Assembly (NCBI GenBank): GCA_022478985.1
Contig: JAKSZP010014931.1
Location: forward strand, 1 to 64,000
Source of the DNA: Massospora cicadina
Lineage: Eukaryota > Entomophthoromycota > Entomophthoromycetes > Entomophthorales > Entomophthoraceae
Reading direction: 5' to 3'
Length of the DNA: 64,000 nt
In this document: one piece after another, positions 46,657 to 55,590 of the stretch
Layout of the letters: each line of letters opens with the position of its first letter
Numbering within the stretch: the first letter of the stretch is position 1
Program-made: the position numbers and the translations under genes
The notes under the pieces: model-generated
The model's input: the letters and a program-made list of their open reading frames with translations, nothing else
Told to the model about the DNA's origin: nothing
Database searches by the model: none

Positions 46657-46731
46657 TCTAGCATAATCGGCTCAGCTTTTGGCTCTAAACTTCAACTCTA
46701 TAAAAGGTCAGTTGTTCGAATCCTGGTGTAA
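46657..46731 (+). other. tRNA-like module in the second Helitron, retroposon target
   Basis: The A box TAGCATAATCGG matches TRGYNNARNNGG at all fixed positions. The B box is TGTTCGAATCC, one mismatch to GGTTCRANNCC, about 50 bp downstream. Stems are too poor for a real tRNA. It ends directly at the next Helitron terminus (46732). Confidence 0.65.
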
Positions 46732-46859
46732 TCTATATATATAAAAGCAAATGTGTATGTGTAAGTGCACGATGCCCAGCCAAAAATAGAGCATGCAGAG
46801 CTCTGAAAATTTAGCTATAGGTGGACAGGAGGGGGTCGTATGCACCTTGAAGCCCGATT

Positions 46860-47170
46860 TTTAATTTTCATAGTAAAATAAAAAGTTTTATATGTAACAA
46901 GTGAAAGTTTTATATGTTTTTAATGGAAATCGGTATATTGTTACGGCCAAGAAGTTTGATATTCGGTTGATTCGGTAGTTTAAATGGGTTTGTCGAGCGG
47001 TTGGTGGGTTTGTGTTGATTAATAAGCTTAACGGTTTAAATAAAGTTAGTGATTGGTTGATTTAATAAAGTTGATTGGTTTTGGTAAGTAGTTGTGATTT
47101 TCGTTTCGATACATTTAGTTTTGGTTTACGAAGCGGTTGGTGATTGGTTGATTTTTAATCTAATGGTTTT
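46860..47170 (+). repeat. Arm of a large inverted repeat (partner 48290-48595)
   Basis: Shared landmarks read in opposite directions: TTTCATAGTAAAATAAAAAG, CAGTATATTGTTACGGC or its variant, GATATTCGGTTGATTCG, and ATTAATAAGCTTAACGG. Spacing between arms is about 1.1 kb. A third copy, minus strand, lies at 61190-61450. The arms are Helitron 5' regions in opposite orientation. Confidence 0.75.
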
Positions 47171-47302
47171 AGCTAAGTGGTTTAGTGGTTTAGTTAATTC
47201 GATAGGTTTAATTGGGTATGGCTGAATGGTTGGTAAATTTATATTGATTAAGTATAATTTGATTACTTATTTTTATCGATAACCATCTACAAATATAAAA
47301 AA

Positions 47303-48047
47303 CTAGGTGACCCATGCGAATACTTCGCATCACTTCTGGTAATAGGATTCCTTATACGACTATCCTATGGATAGTACTTAATCAATAAAAATAGATTATT
47401 GCAAATAACGAATGATGCAAACTGGTATTAACATAACAAAAATAAAATATACTTTTTAAATAAAAAACTAATTTTGAAGTTGTGAAAAAATATTAATAAA
47501 AAATTAGTAAATATACAAATAGTGTGATGTATATTTCAAAATAAATTTTTTTCTAATTCAAATGAAAATATTTTTCACATTATTTGTATATTTACTAATT
47601 TTTTAACAAAAAACTTACTATTTTTATAAGAAAATTTACTTTTTTCAGAAATTATGACAACAAACGCTTGCTACCTCAATATTATTGAGGTTAGAATAGT
47701 GCTCCACTGCTTTTGCAAATGTTGTATTACTTACTTATTTTAATTTGATTGACACGTTGTTTATACATTTATACGTTGTTTGTACGTTATTTATACGTTT
47801 ATTCTATTCATTCAGAGACTTCGGCATCACCATGACACTTTATACATGTAATTTTTAAATGAAATTTTTATAATATAAGTTTTAACATTTAATTTTTTAA
47901 AGAGAATATTAATTTTAAGATAATTACTTATTTTTGTCATTAGAGGTAAAAATAATCTTCAAAATGGTGTATCAAACATTAATTTTGATACAGTATTAAG
48001 AGATATTTCATACCAATAAAAATACACATTTGAGAAATAATATAATA
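47303..48047 (-). mobile_element. Short minus-strand Helitron with canonical hairpin
   Basis: The minus-strand 3' end has a perfect 7-bp stem ATGCGAA-GTA-TTCGCAT (47314-47330), GGGTCAC, CTAG (47306-47303) and T. The 5' end TATTATATTATTTCTC at 48047 is one base off TC. 745 bp, non-coding. Confidence 0.8.
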
Positions 48048-48733
48048 CAAGTATCCATCGCTTCCGAGCCCATTTTTTATTTGCTAAATTAATGGGCAGA
48101 TATTTGACCAATACTTACAAAAGTAAAATGGGACCTAAGTTGGAGCATCCTCTATTTTTGGAGATGATCATCCAAATCCGGTCCAGTATTTTCAGTTATG
48201 CGCGAACAAACATGGAAAAAAAGAAAAAAACATACATACAGGTCGAATTGATAACCTTCTTCTTTTTCAAAGTCGGTTAAAAACCATTAAATGTACCAAA
48301 TCAATCAATCACCAACTGCTTCGTATTCGTAAAACAAACCTAAACTTATCGAAACAACCAAAACCACCAACTATTTACCAAACCAATTAACTTATCATAT
48401 TAACCAATCACTAACTGCATTATTAAAACCGTTAAGCTTATTAATCAATCCAAAACCACCAACCGCTTGCCAAAACCTTTTAAGTATCGAATCAACCGAA
48501 TATCAAACTGCTCAGCCGTAACAATATACTGAATGCCATCGAAAACATATAGGGGTTTCACTTGTTACACATAAAACTTTTTATTTTACTATGAAAATAA
48601 TAATTTACTTATTTTTCATCATTAGAGGGAAAAATAATCTTCAAAATGGCGTATCAAACATTAATTTTGATACAGTATTAAGGGAGATATTTCACACCGA
48701 CAAAAAACACCTTTGAGAAATAATATATAGAGA
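48048..48733 (-). mobile_element. Short minus-strand Helitron, head-to-tail with the previous one
   Basis: The 5' end A|TCTCTATATATTATTTC is at 48733. The 3' end GGATACTTG at 48048 (CTTG for CTAG) runs straight into the next element. The first ~125 bp repeat at 47925-48047. It contains the block AACTGAAAATACTGGACCGG typical of Helitron interiors. 686 bp, non-coding. Confidence 0.7.
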
Positions 48734-49586
48734 TATAAGATTATCAGATGAACTTTAAGCCCACAAACAAATCTGTGTAAACTGAGTATCAACAAGAATC
48801 AATAATTTTATTTACAAAAGAATCAGTATGTTAATTTGTCTATACAGATGCATTATCTCGAGCAAATAACCAAAAAATCACCAAACTTGGCACAAGTATT
48901 CTATAAAGTTTGGGAACGGAATGCTAATATTTAATTATTTAAAATAATCATATAAATTTAAATATCAGTTCTATTTAAGATCTAGAACATATATTTCTAA
49001 TATGATTATATAGCAATTTGGCTGGGTATTTTCATATTCATTTAATTCGATTTTTTCATAGGTTTTTGATAAGGGGTTGGTAGTTTTTGGCTGTTGTAAG
49101 TTCCGTAATTGGTTTTGCTGAGTAGTGGTTTATTTTTTGGTTGATTCGATAGGCCAATAGTTTCAGGTAAGTGATTGATGGTTTAGTTAATTTGGCAGAC
49201 TTTATTGATTTTAGCTAAGTGGTTGGAGGTTGGAATTTTTAATAGGTTTAATGGTTTCTGAACTTATTGATAGCTATCTACCAATAAAAAACTAAAATAA
49301 TTTAGAATTTAATTGATTTGATATATTTATTTTCCTTGGCCGAGTGGGTTGATGGTTTTTGGTCGAATCGACAGGATACATTTTAGCTTTGGGGGTGATT
49401 AGTTTTTGGTTGATTTGATAAGTTCAGTTAGTTTTAGCTGAGTGGTTGGTGGTTTTGGTTGCTTCGATTGAGCAAATAGATTTGGCCGAGTAGTTATTGC
49501 TTTACTATATATAAAATCTAAGTTAATCAATTCGAATCACCTGAAATTCTATAGAAACCGTAGCGAAGCACGGGTAACTCCGCTAG

Positions 49587-49996
49587 TATAAAATAAAACT
49601 ATCAACCACTCAGCCAAACCCAATTAAGCCTATCGAATTAACTAAAACTAACAATTTACCATTGAACCCATCGAATCAATCTAAATCCACCAACCACCAC
49701 TCAGCCAAAACCAATTATTGAACTTTTAAATCAAAAACTACCAACCACTTATCAAAACTGATGAACTTATCGAATTAAGCCGAATAGTCCCAAAAAGCTC
49801 AGCCGAAATGATACAATTGCCATTAGAATTTTATACTTTTCCCAATTTTTATATAACTTTTATTTTAATCGTTATTTTTTGAAAAATAGTTTATAAACGT
49901 TCCCTAAATTTATAGAGTATTTGTACTAATTTGGCGATTTTTGGTTCATTTATCTAAGAGATAATATTTTCTCCACACACATATAAGTATATATAT
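49587..49996 (-). other. Further Helitron-derived sequence, no gene
   Basis: Resembles 36150-36560 (CACTCAGCCAAAACCAATT, TTATAGAGTATTTGTAC, GATTTTTGGTTCATTTA). It ends in a TATATATATA run where the ORF unit begins. Confidence 0.55.
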
Positions 49997-50006
49997 ACAA
50001 CAATTT

Positions 50007-50396
50007 ATGGCGGCCAGGGCTGCTGGTGATTTTTTGCCAGCTGCAATCCCCCAGCAGGGATTGATTTTGCCACCCCCGCCAGCTGCCGATTTTCATAATT
50101 GGCAGAGAATTGGCACATTGAATCAACCAATAAAATCAAATAAAAATTTTAGAAATTTCGGCCTGGCGGTGAGCTTTTCAGCTGGAGCCAATCAGAAAGC
50201 CCAATGGACGTATGTCAGTCGCTTGTTGTCAAAAAATATGAAACTGATCAATTCACTTGCCAATAACTTATCAAAACCTCCTCCATTGATGACGAATCCC
50301 TGGAGCTTTTTGGAGGAGGTCGATGAGTTGGATTGGCTGGTTTTGGACCGTTTCAATTGCCCATCTCCAGCTAGCTTTTTTGAACTCGACTTTTGA
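50007..50396 (+). CDS. Unrecognised ORF, 129 codons
   Basis: Starts MAARAAGDFLPAAIPQQG. The N-terminus is Ala/Pro-rich, followed by a Lys/Asn-rich middle and a Trp/Leu/Asp-rich end (LEEVDELDWLVLDRF). No domain, signal peptide or membrane segment is recognised. The next ORF lies in the same frame after three stops (TAA, TGA, TAA) within 48 bases, so the two may be one decayed gene. GC content is higher than the flanking Helitron DNA. It could be a retroelement gag/ORF1 or a captured host fragment. Confidence 0.45.
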   Translation: MAARAAGDFLPAAIPQQGLILPPPPAADFHNWQRIGTLNQPIKSNKNFRNFGLAVSFSAGANQKAQWTYVSRLLSKNMKLINSLANNLSKPPPLMTNPWSFLEEVDELDWLVLDRFNCPSPASFFELDF

Positions 50397-50444
50397 TAAT
50401 TTTGCATCCGTTGATACCTGCCAAAATAAAAAAAATCAATATTT

Positions 50445-50915
50445 ATGCCAACACACTCAATTGCATTAAGTGCTACATTAAAGCCAATCGATATTCTATC
50501 AAGAGTTTACCTAAGTAAATCTTCTAAGAACCTTTTAACCAGACTTCCAGAGGTAAGGTTTCCAACTGATTTTAAGGAGTCAGTGAAGGAGGATATCCAA
50601 CAAATGCACAGAAATGCGAGTGTGGCAATTCAGGTGGTTGCCAGAGCATCCCAGTTTGACCCCTCAAAGAAACCCACTCCTAAGGCTGAAGCAGCCTTCT
50701 GCAAATTAACAGGATACAGATGTAAGGTGGAAGAAGAAATTACTAACCATGTGGCCGCCCTGGTATCTACTGCTATCCTTCATGAAAACACCCCTCTAGA
50801 TCTCCTTAATCTCCATCCCATGGATCTCTCCATTGCACTGTTAGCTGCAGTAGAGCAAGTATCCTTTAGGATCCAATTGGAGAAACACCCCTCTAAAACC
50901 ATCTTCCCCCTCTGA
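50445..50915 (+). CDS. Unrecognised ORF, 156 codons
   Basis: Starts MPTHSIALSATLKPIDIL and is largely alpha-helical in appearance, with charged and Ala-rich segments (EDIQQMHRNASVAIQVVARA, VEEEITNHVAALVSTAIL). No cysteine knuckle or enzyme motif is visible. It is in frame with the preceding ORF. A 3'UTR-like stretch with a hairpin and AATAAAA follows. The helical, capsid-like look hints at a retroelement gag, but this is speculation. Confidence 0.45.
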   Translation: MPTHSIALSATLKPIDILSRVYLSKSSKNLLTRLPEVRFPTDFKESVKEDIQQMHRNASVAIQVVARASQFDPSKKPTPKAEAAFCKLTGYRCKVEEEITNHVAALVSTAILHENTPLDLLNLHPMDLSIALLAAVEQVSFRIQLEKHPSKTIFPL

Positions 50916-51013
50916 TATGTCAGGATAGGTATGAGCCTGTCTTGATATAACAGGAGGTTAAAGTGGTTTTTTAGCTTATTGCTTTTTTTACCTAACTTTT
51001 TATTTTTTGTATT

Positions 51014-51050
51014 GGCAAGAAGGGTCCCCTGGTCCCCTTGCCTTGAATAA
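51014..51050 (+). terminator. 3' hairpin plus AATAAA
   Basis: GGCAAG (51014-51019) pairs with CTTGCC (51037-51042) around an AGGG...CCC inner stem, and GAATAAAAC follows. It may be the 3' end of the two-ORF unit; TA-repeat runs flank the unit on both sides (49986-49996 and 51059-51069). Confidence 0.45.
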
Positions 51051-51065
51051 AACAACAATATATAT

Positions 51066-51430
51066 ATATTAAGATTAGGATAAAGCCTCCCTGAATTTGA
51101 TTCTGGTACAGGAACTTTGGGTAGGGGACAATTATGACTTTGTTGGTGTTGCGCACCAATGCCCTAAACTGAGATAGCAAATAGCAAAGGCAGTCCATGG
51201 AGTTCCTGACCTATCATATGCCACACATGGAGGTTTTCCAGATTTTATCCTCCTTTTCCATTCATTCAATTTCCCCTTAATTGGTACAGTATTGTCCTCA
51301 GGTCATCCCACCTCAAACAAAATTTAAAATTTAAGATAAACCTTTATCCTCCTTTCTAATTAATTTGAATCTTCTTAATTGGTGCAGTACCATTCATAGG
51401 TCAGACCAAATCAAATAAAATTTAAAATTT
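51066..51430 (+). repeat. SINE-b copy with duplicated 3' end
   Basis: Matches 63040-63310 (CTGAGATAGCAAATAG, TGGAGTTCCTG, TGGAGGTTTTCCAG). An 18-bp piece of the head is missing. The last ~95 bp, from TTTATCCTCCTTT to AAATTTAAAATTTAA, occur twice in tandem (about 51240-51334 and 51338-51430). It abuts the gypsy element at 51443. Confidence 0.75.
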
Positions 51431-51442
51431 AATATAAACCAC

Positions 51443-51798
51443 TATTGTGAAAATTGGTTATCTTCAAGTTTTCCACAACAAGGGGCATGTACAGTGTGCA
51501 ATAAACTGTTATTTTCAAGGTCAGCCATCTTCTGAGAGGATTCTGTATGTTCAGATATAATTATTGCAATACTAGGTTGGTGTAGTAAGATGGTATAATA
51601 AAAATGAAAGTCAACTTTATTACTGAGGTTTTTGACTTTATTGTAGATAAAAGGGTTTTTATATTAGGTAATATTTAATAATTAATTGATGTTCTGGTAG
51701 CTTACAGGGAACTAGAAGATTGGTACAAAATGAATTAAATTTGAGGTGCAGATGTTTGGTTTTTGAGGTATCTGCAAGTACCTCCTATTCTCATGGCA
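51443..51798 (-). repeat. 3' LTR of the minus-strand gypsy
   Basis: Plus sense TATTGTGAAAATTGG ... TCTCATGGCA. The partner starts TGTTGTGGAGGTTG, so the outer G has mutated to A here. Left flank CCAC. Confidence 0.85.
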
Positions 51799-52068
51799 CT
51801 CCCTCTATTCATTTTGGTATTAATAGATTTTAAATCAATTCCCATTAATGGTAGATTGGTAGGATACTCCATTGAGAGTCTCTAGGGCATAATTACCATA
51901 GGGGAGGACTTTGGAAACTTGGTAGGGTCCTCTATAGTGGGGGTGCATCTTCTTTGAATGGGAGTTAATCAATTCATTTCAATAAAGAAGGACTAAATCC
52001 CAATAGTGTAAACCTGAAGGGATTTAAGTTAATTGTCATAGTTTTTTTTATTTGCTTGACATGTTTGG

Positions 52069-52760
52069 TTATAAGGTTTTGAGAAAAAGTTTGCCATTAG
52101 TGGTGATCAGGTGATTGGTTGACATCAGAAAGTTTTTTTGGTTAAAGGGTTTGAGCAAAATTGGATACAAAAAGTAACTCATAAGGGGTACATTTGGTAT
52201 TGGTATGAATCTTGGTGCAGTAGGCCCAAAGTATTGATGGAAGACGTTTAGGCCATTTTTAGGGTTATCAGTGATACTTCTTTTAAGGTCATGCATGAGG
52301 GTTTGGTTGAGGCGTTCTGTCAAACCATTGCACTGGAGGCTGTAGGAAGTAGTCATAAAGTGTTTTATGTGGACTTGCTCAATCATCTTCTTCACCAGCT
52401 TATTGTTGAAGTGTGTGCCTTTGCCAGATAGAATGGTATGAAGGGGTCCATATATGGTGAAAATGTCATAATATAACAATCGGGTGACAGTTGCTGCATC
52501 CTCATGTTGGATTGCTTTAGCTACAGGCCACTTGGTAAAATATTCTGTTGCAACAAGAATGTACTTGGACCCATCAGTGGCAACTCTAAGGAATCCCATA
52601 AAATCATTACCACACATTTCAAACAATACAGTAGTGACAATGGGGTTAAGGGGCTTTTGAGTTTGGGGTGATGTGTCAAAAATTTAGCAAGCATGGCAGA
52701 TAGCAACATAGTTGGAGACATCAGAAAAGGCATTAGCCCACCAATAAGAGGAGTATAGTC
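52069..52760 (-). pseudogene. Integrase remnant of the minus-strand gypsy
   Basis: The CHAC half of the zinc domain lies near 52685-52700. The core then reads GFLRVATDGSKYILVATEY, FTKWPVAKAIQHEDAATV, ILSGKGTHFNNKL (usually S-D-x-G-x-x-F, here S-G-K-G) and YSLQCNGLTERLNQTLMHDL. Loss of the second aspartate should abolish activity. An open frame of 185 codons survives (52626-52069). Confidence 0.85.
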
Positions 52761-53049
52761 AAGTACAGGTTGCTTGTCTTCCAAAGTGGCCAGCATTATC
52801 ATGTGCTTTATTCATTTGTTGCATTCTTTGGCCTTTTGGCACAATTGGGTGACTGATCCTTTGATGTGAACATACAATTGCTCTTCAAAGATTAAAAACT
52901 TGGTGCATTAGTTTTTTGAATTTTTTTATTTCATTGATGCCTTTGGATAATATAAAATCATGAGGAACTTCCAAATCTGTATTAGCTCATTTTCAAGGTC
53001 AATCACACCCATATGGAAGATTGCAGCATCATCAGGGTTGTTTGGGATT

Positions 53050-54325
53050 CAGGAAAGGCCATCAGCCACAGCGTTTAGTTTTCAAGGGAGGTAGGTGAAT
53101 TTCAGGTCAAATCCCACTAGTTCATAGCTCCAACAAATGCGTTACCCATTTGGGATGGGGTTGTTGAATAGGAAGGACACCGCGGAGTTGTCTGTGAAAA
53201 CAGTGACAGGTCTATCTGAAACATAATATCAGAATTTTTTAAAGGTACACACCACGGAAAGGATCTCTTTTTCATAGGTGGAGTAGTTGACTTTAGCTGA
53301 GGAAAATCTTTTGAGGTATATTCTATAGGCAGGTAGGTTTTACCTTTGAGTTGAGTGAGGACAGTGCCAAGGGGAAAGGTCACTGGCATCTGTGAATATT
53401 TGGAACTCCTCTTCAAAGTTTTGGAATATTAAAATGGGTGATCTGGTTGTTGAATTTTTGAGGGCCTCAAAACTGTCTTTCAGCGTCTAAAGATTTTTTA
53501 TATGGTCCCTTTCTTTTATATGTGATAAAGTGAATCTGTGATTTTATTGAAGTTTGGGATAAAGGCTCTATAGTTGTTGACAGTGCCTATGAAGCTGAGT
53601 AGTTCAGTCACATTTTATTGGTTCATGCCAGGTGGCAATAAATTCTACTTTAGATGGGTCTGTGCACTTGCCATTGGGGGTGAAAATATATCCAAGTAGT
53701 TTTAGTTCCTGAGTGCACAGCATGAGTTTTGAGCCATTCATGCTGAGGTTGAATTTCTGTATGCAAGAAAAAACTGTTTTGAGGTCACTTAAGTGTTTCT
53801 GGAAGTTTGGTGAGAAGATGGTAATATCATCAAGATATACAGTAACACATTAGTTCACAGGTCTCAGAATAGATTGTTCATGACTTTCTGGAAGGTGCGT
53901 GATGCACCAGTTAATCCAAAGGACATTCTGGTGTACTTAAATTATCCAAATTTTGTCAAAAAGGAGGTCTTAGGGATAAATTCACAACTCCCAGTTGATA
54001 GTATCCAGAGAAAAGGTCAATGTTGGTTAAATACTTTGTGCCCCCATGGAGTTCAATATGTCTGAGAGAAGCGGTCAGGGGTATGCGTTCTTTTTGGTTA
54101 ATTTGTTTAGTGGGATAAATTTAATGCACAATCTTAGCTTGCCATTTTTCTTTGGTACAACAGTAAAGGCCCAGGTGACTGAGAGGGTCAGATGAGTCCA
54201 CTGACTAAACCTTTCTGAATTTCCTCCTGAACAAATTTTTAACAGGCTTGGGGAAGGAATAGGGGCGTTTGGCTATAGTTTTGCATTTCCCACATCTATG
54301 TGGTGAAATCCTAGAGTTGAGAGGG
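53050..54325 (-). pseudogene. RT and RNase H remnant of the minus-strand gypsy
   Basis: Broken frames give, in minus-strand order, the RT start (proline/basic block near 54260), a segment near 54010-54040 reading NIDLFSGYYQLGV, the catalytic YLDD-type box near 53840-53820 (complement of ATCATCAAGATATA), and RNase H pieces near 53360-53240. The gag-only element inserted just upstream at 54326-54330. Confidence 0.75.
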
Positions 54326-54330
54326 GTATG

Positions 54331-55140
54331 TGTTGAATTTTGGCTTTATTCTAATGGCTGGTTCTTCTCTGGTGGTAGGGTAAAGTTTCAGGCGTCTATT
54401 ATATGGGGACAATAGATCAGACAGTGACTATAAGTTAAGATATAAATCCTTGGTAGCACTCAAATCATATACTCTGTCATTTACTTGGATGATGGTATGC
54501 CGCTCTGATCTTACTGATCCCAAGTAAATAATGACTAATACAAAATAGAGTACTAAACGCAAAAAGTTTATAAGTTAAATTATAAACAAGTCATAGTAGT
54601 TGAATATTTTTATTGGCATCAACTTGAAGGTAATTTATAGGGTTTGATGTTCACCACATCTTACCCATAACGTCTCATTTTCAATGGCACTTGGCCAAAG
54701 GAAAATGAAAAGCATTTGTAAGAGCGTCTACAAATACTTCAACCCAGGGCATCATGCTCAGCCTCAGGGTCAGTGTAAACATTGTCATCATTTTCAAGAT
54801 GGCGTTTTGGATGCATCTGCAAATAGCTGAACTGATTCTCTTCCACATGTAATTAGCACATACCAAGGTGATTCATATCACTAATTAGTAATTAATTTGA
54901 TCAAAACTTGACCAATATTAAAAACTAATTTTGACATAGACCAACAAAGCCCACATGCCCAAGTTATTATTTTGAAACTTAATTTTAAGTCTGACTTAAC
55001 CAACAAAGCCCTCGAGCCCATGTCATCATAGTCAAATATAATTAAGTGAAATCACTAGGCCACAAATTCAAGTTCAGATATAATTAGGATATTTTTGGTT
55101 TATAATAACCAACAATTTAGATCCAGTCAACCATTTAACA
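54331..55140 (-). repeat. 3' LTR of the gag-only element
   Basis: Begins TGTTGAATTTTGGCTTTATT and ends CAACCATTTAACA (plus sense). It is nearly identical to 57803-58614, with small differences throughout (for example CAGGCG/TGGGCA near the start). Confidence 0.92.
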
Positions 55141-55160
55141 CTTCCCCCTCCTTGACTGGA
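55141..55160 (-). other. Polypurine tract of the gag-only element
   Basis: Plus-strand CTTCCCCCTCCTTGACT reads AGTCAAGGAGGGGGAAG on the minus strand and abuts the 3' LTR. The following 400 bp (55160-55580) are non-coding and T-rich. Confidence 0.85.
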
Positions 55161-55590
55161 TAAAAGTGGAGGTATTCTTTTTCTCTTGGTCACATCATCC
55201 TATTTTTCTCAAACTTCAGAATAGGATGCTATGTTAAAAGCCTTTGGCTCTGGATAACAGTTAGTTCAGGCATGCTGCCTTTGTTTCCTAGGTTTTATTC
55301 CTGCTGCAGCTCCAGCAACTTTAGCAAACTTAAACTAGCCCCCTTGGCTTCAATTTCAATATTTTCCCCCTCCCAAAAAAGGGATATTAGCTTTAGTGGT
55401 GATAAGGCTTTAAAATTCATTAATTAAATTTATTTTTCTTGATTGTTTTTTCCCATTTTTATAAGGTTTATAAGGTTTATCATTTTTTTATTTTTTGTTT
55501 ATATTTATATTTATTTTTTATTTTTTAATTTTTTTTTCTTTTTTAATAAGAATCAATAGAGCTTACTAAGTGAATATGGGAAGAATCTAA

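Larger units (their letters stand above)
46060..46731 (+). mobile_element. Second Helitron 5' segment, head-to-tail with the first
   Basis: Starts TCTATATATATAAAAATG and matches 36891-37367 apart from the LINE-tail inserts. It then carries the same tRNA-like module (46657-46731). A SINE (46438-46656) sits where the LINE sits in the first copy. It is followed at 46732 by another Helitron 5' end, so its own 3' end is either lost or shared downstream. Confidence 0.8.
46732..49586 (+). mobile_element. Helitron, non-autonomous, hosting two smaller Helitrons
   Basis: The 5' end TCTATATATATAAAAGCAAA follows A at 46731. The 3' end has the stem CCGT/ACGG and inner GC/GC around GAA (49558-49573), nine spacer bases, CTAG (49583-49586) and T. 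No coding sequence is present. The interior is dominated by TTGGTTGATT-like repeats. Two minus-strand Helitrons occupy 47303-48733. Whether both ends belong to one element is inference. Confidence 0.7.

Noticed and set aside
46657..46731. Genuine tRNA gene
   Set aside because: Box sequences fit but T-arm pairing fails (loop TTCGAAT is flanked by unpaired bases), and it occurs inside two Helitron copies.
53874..54065. Plus-strand ORF in the minus-strand gypsy
   Set aside because: Complement of RT coding sequence.
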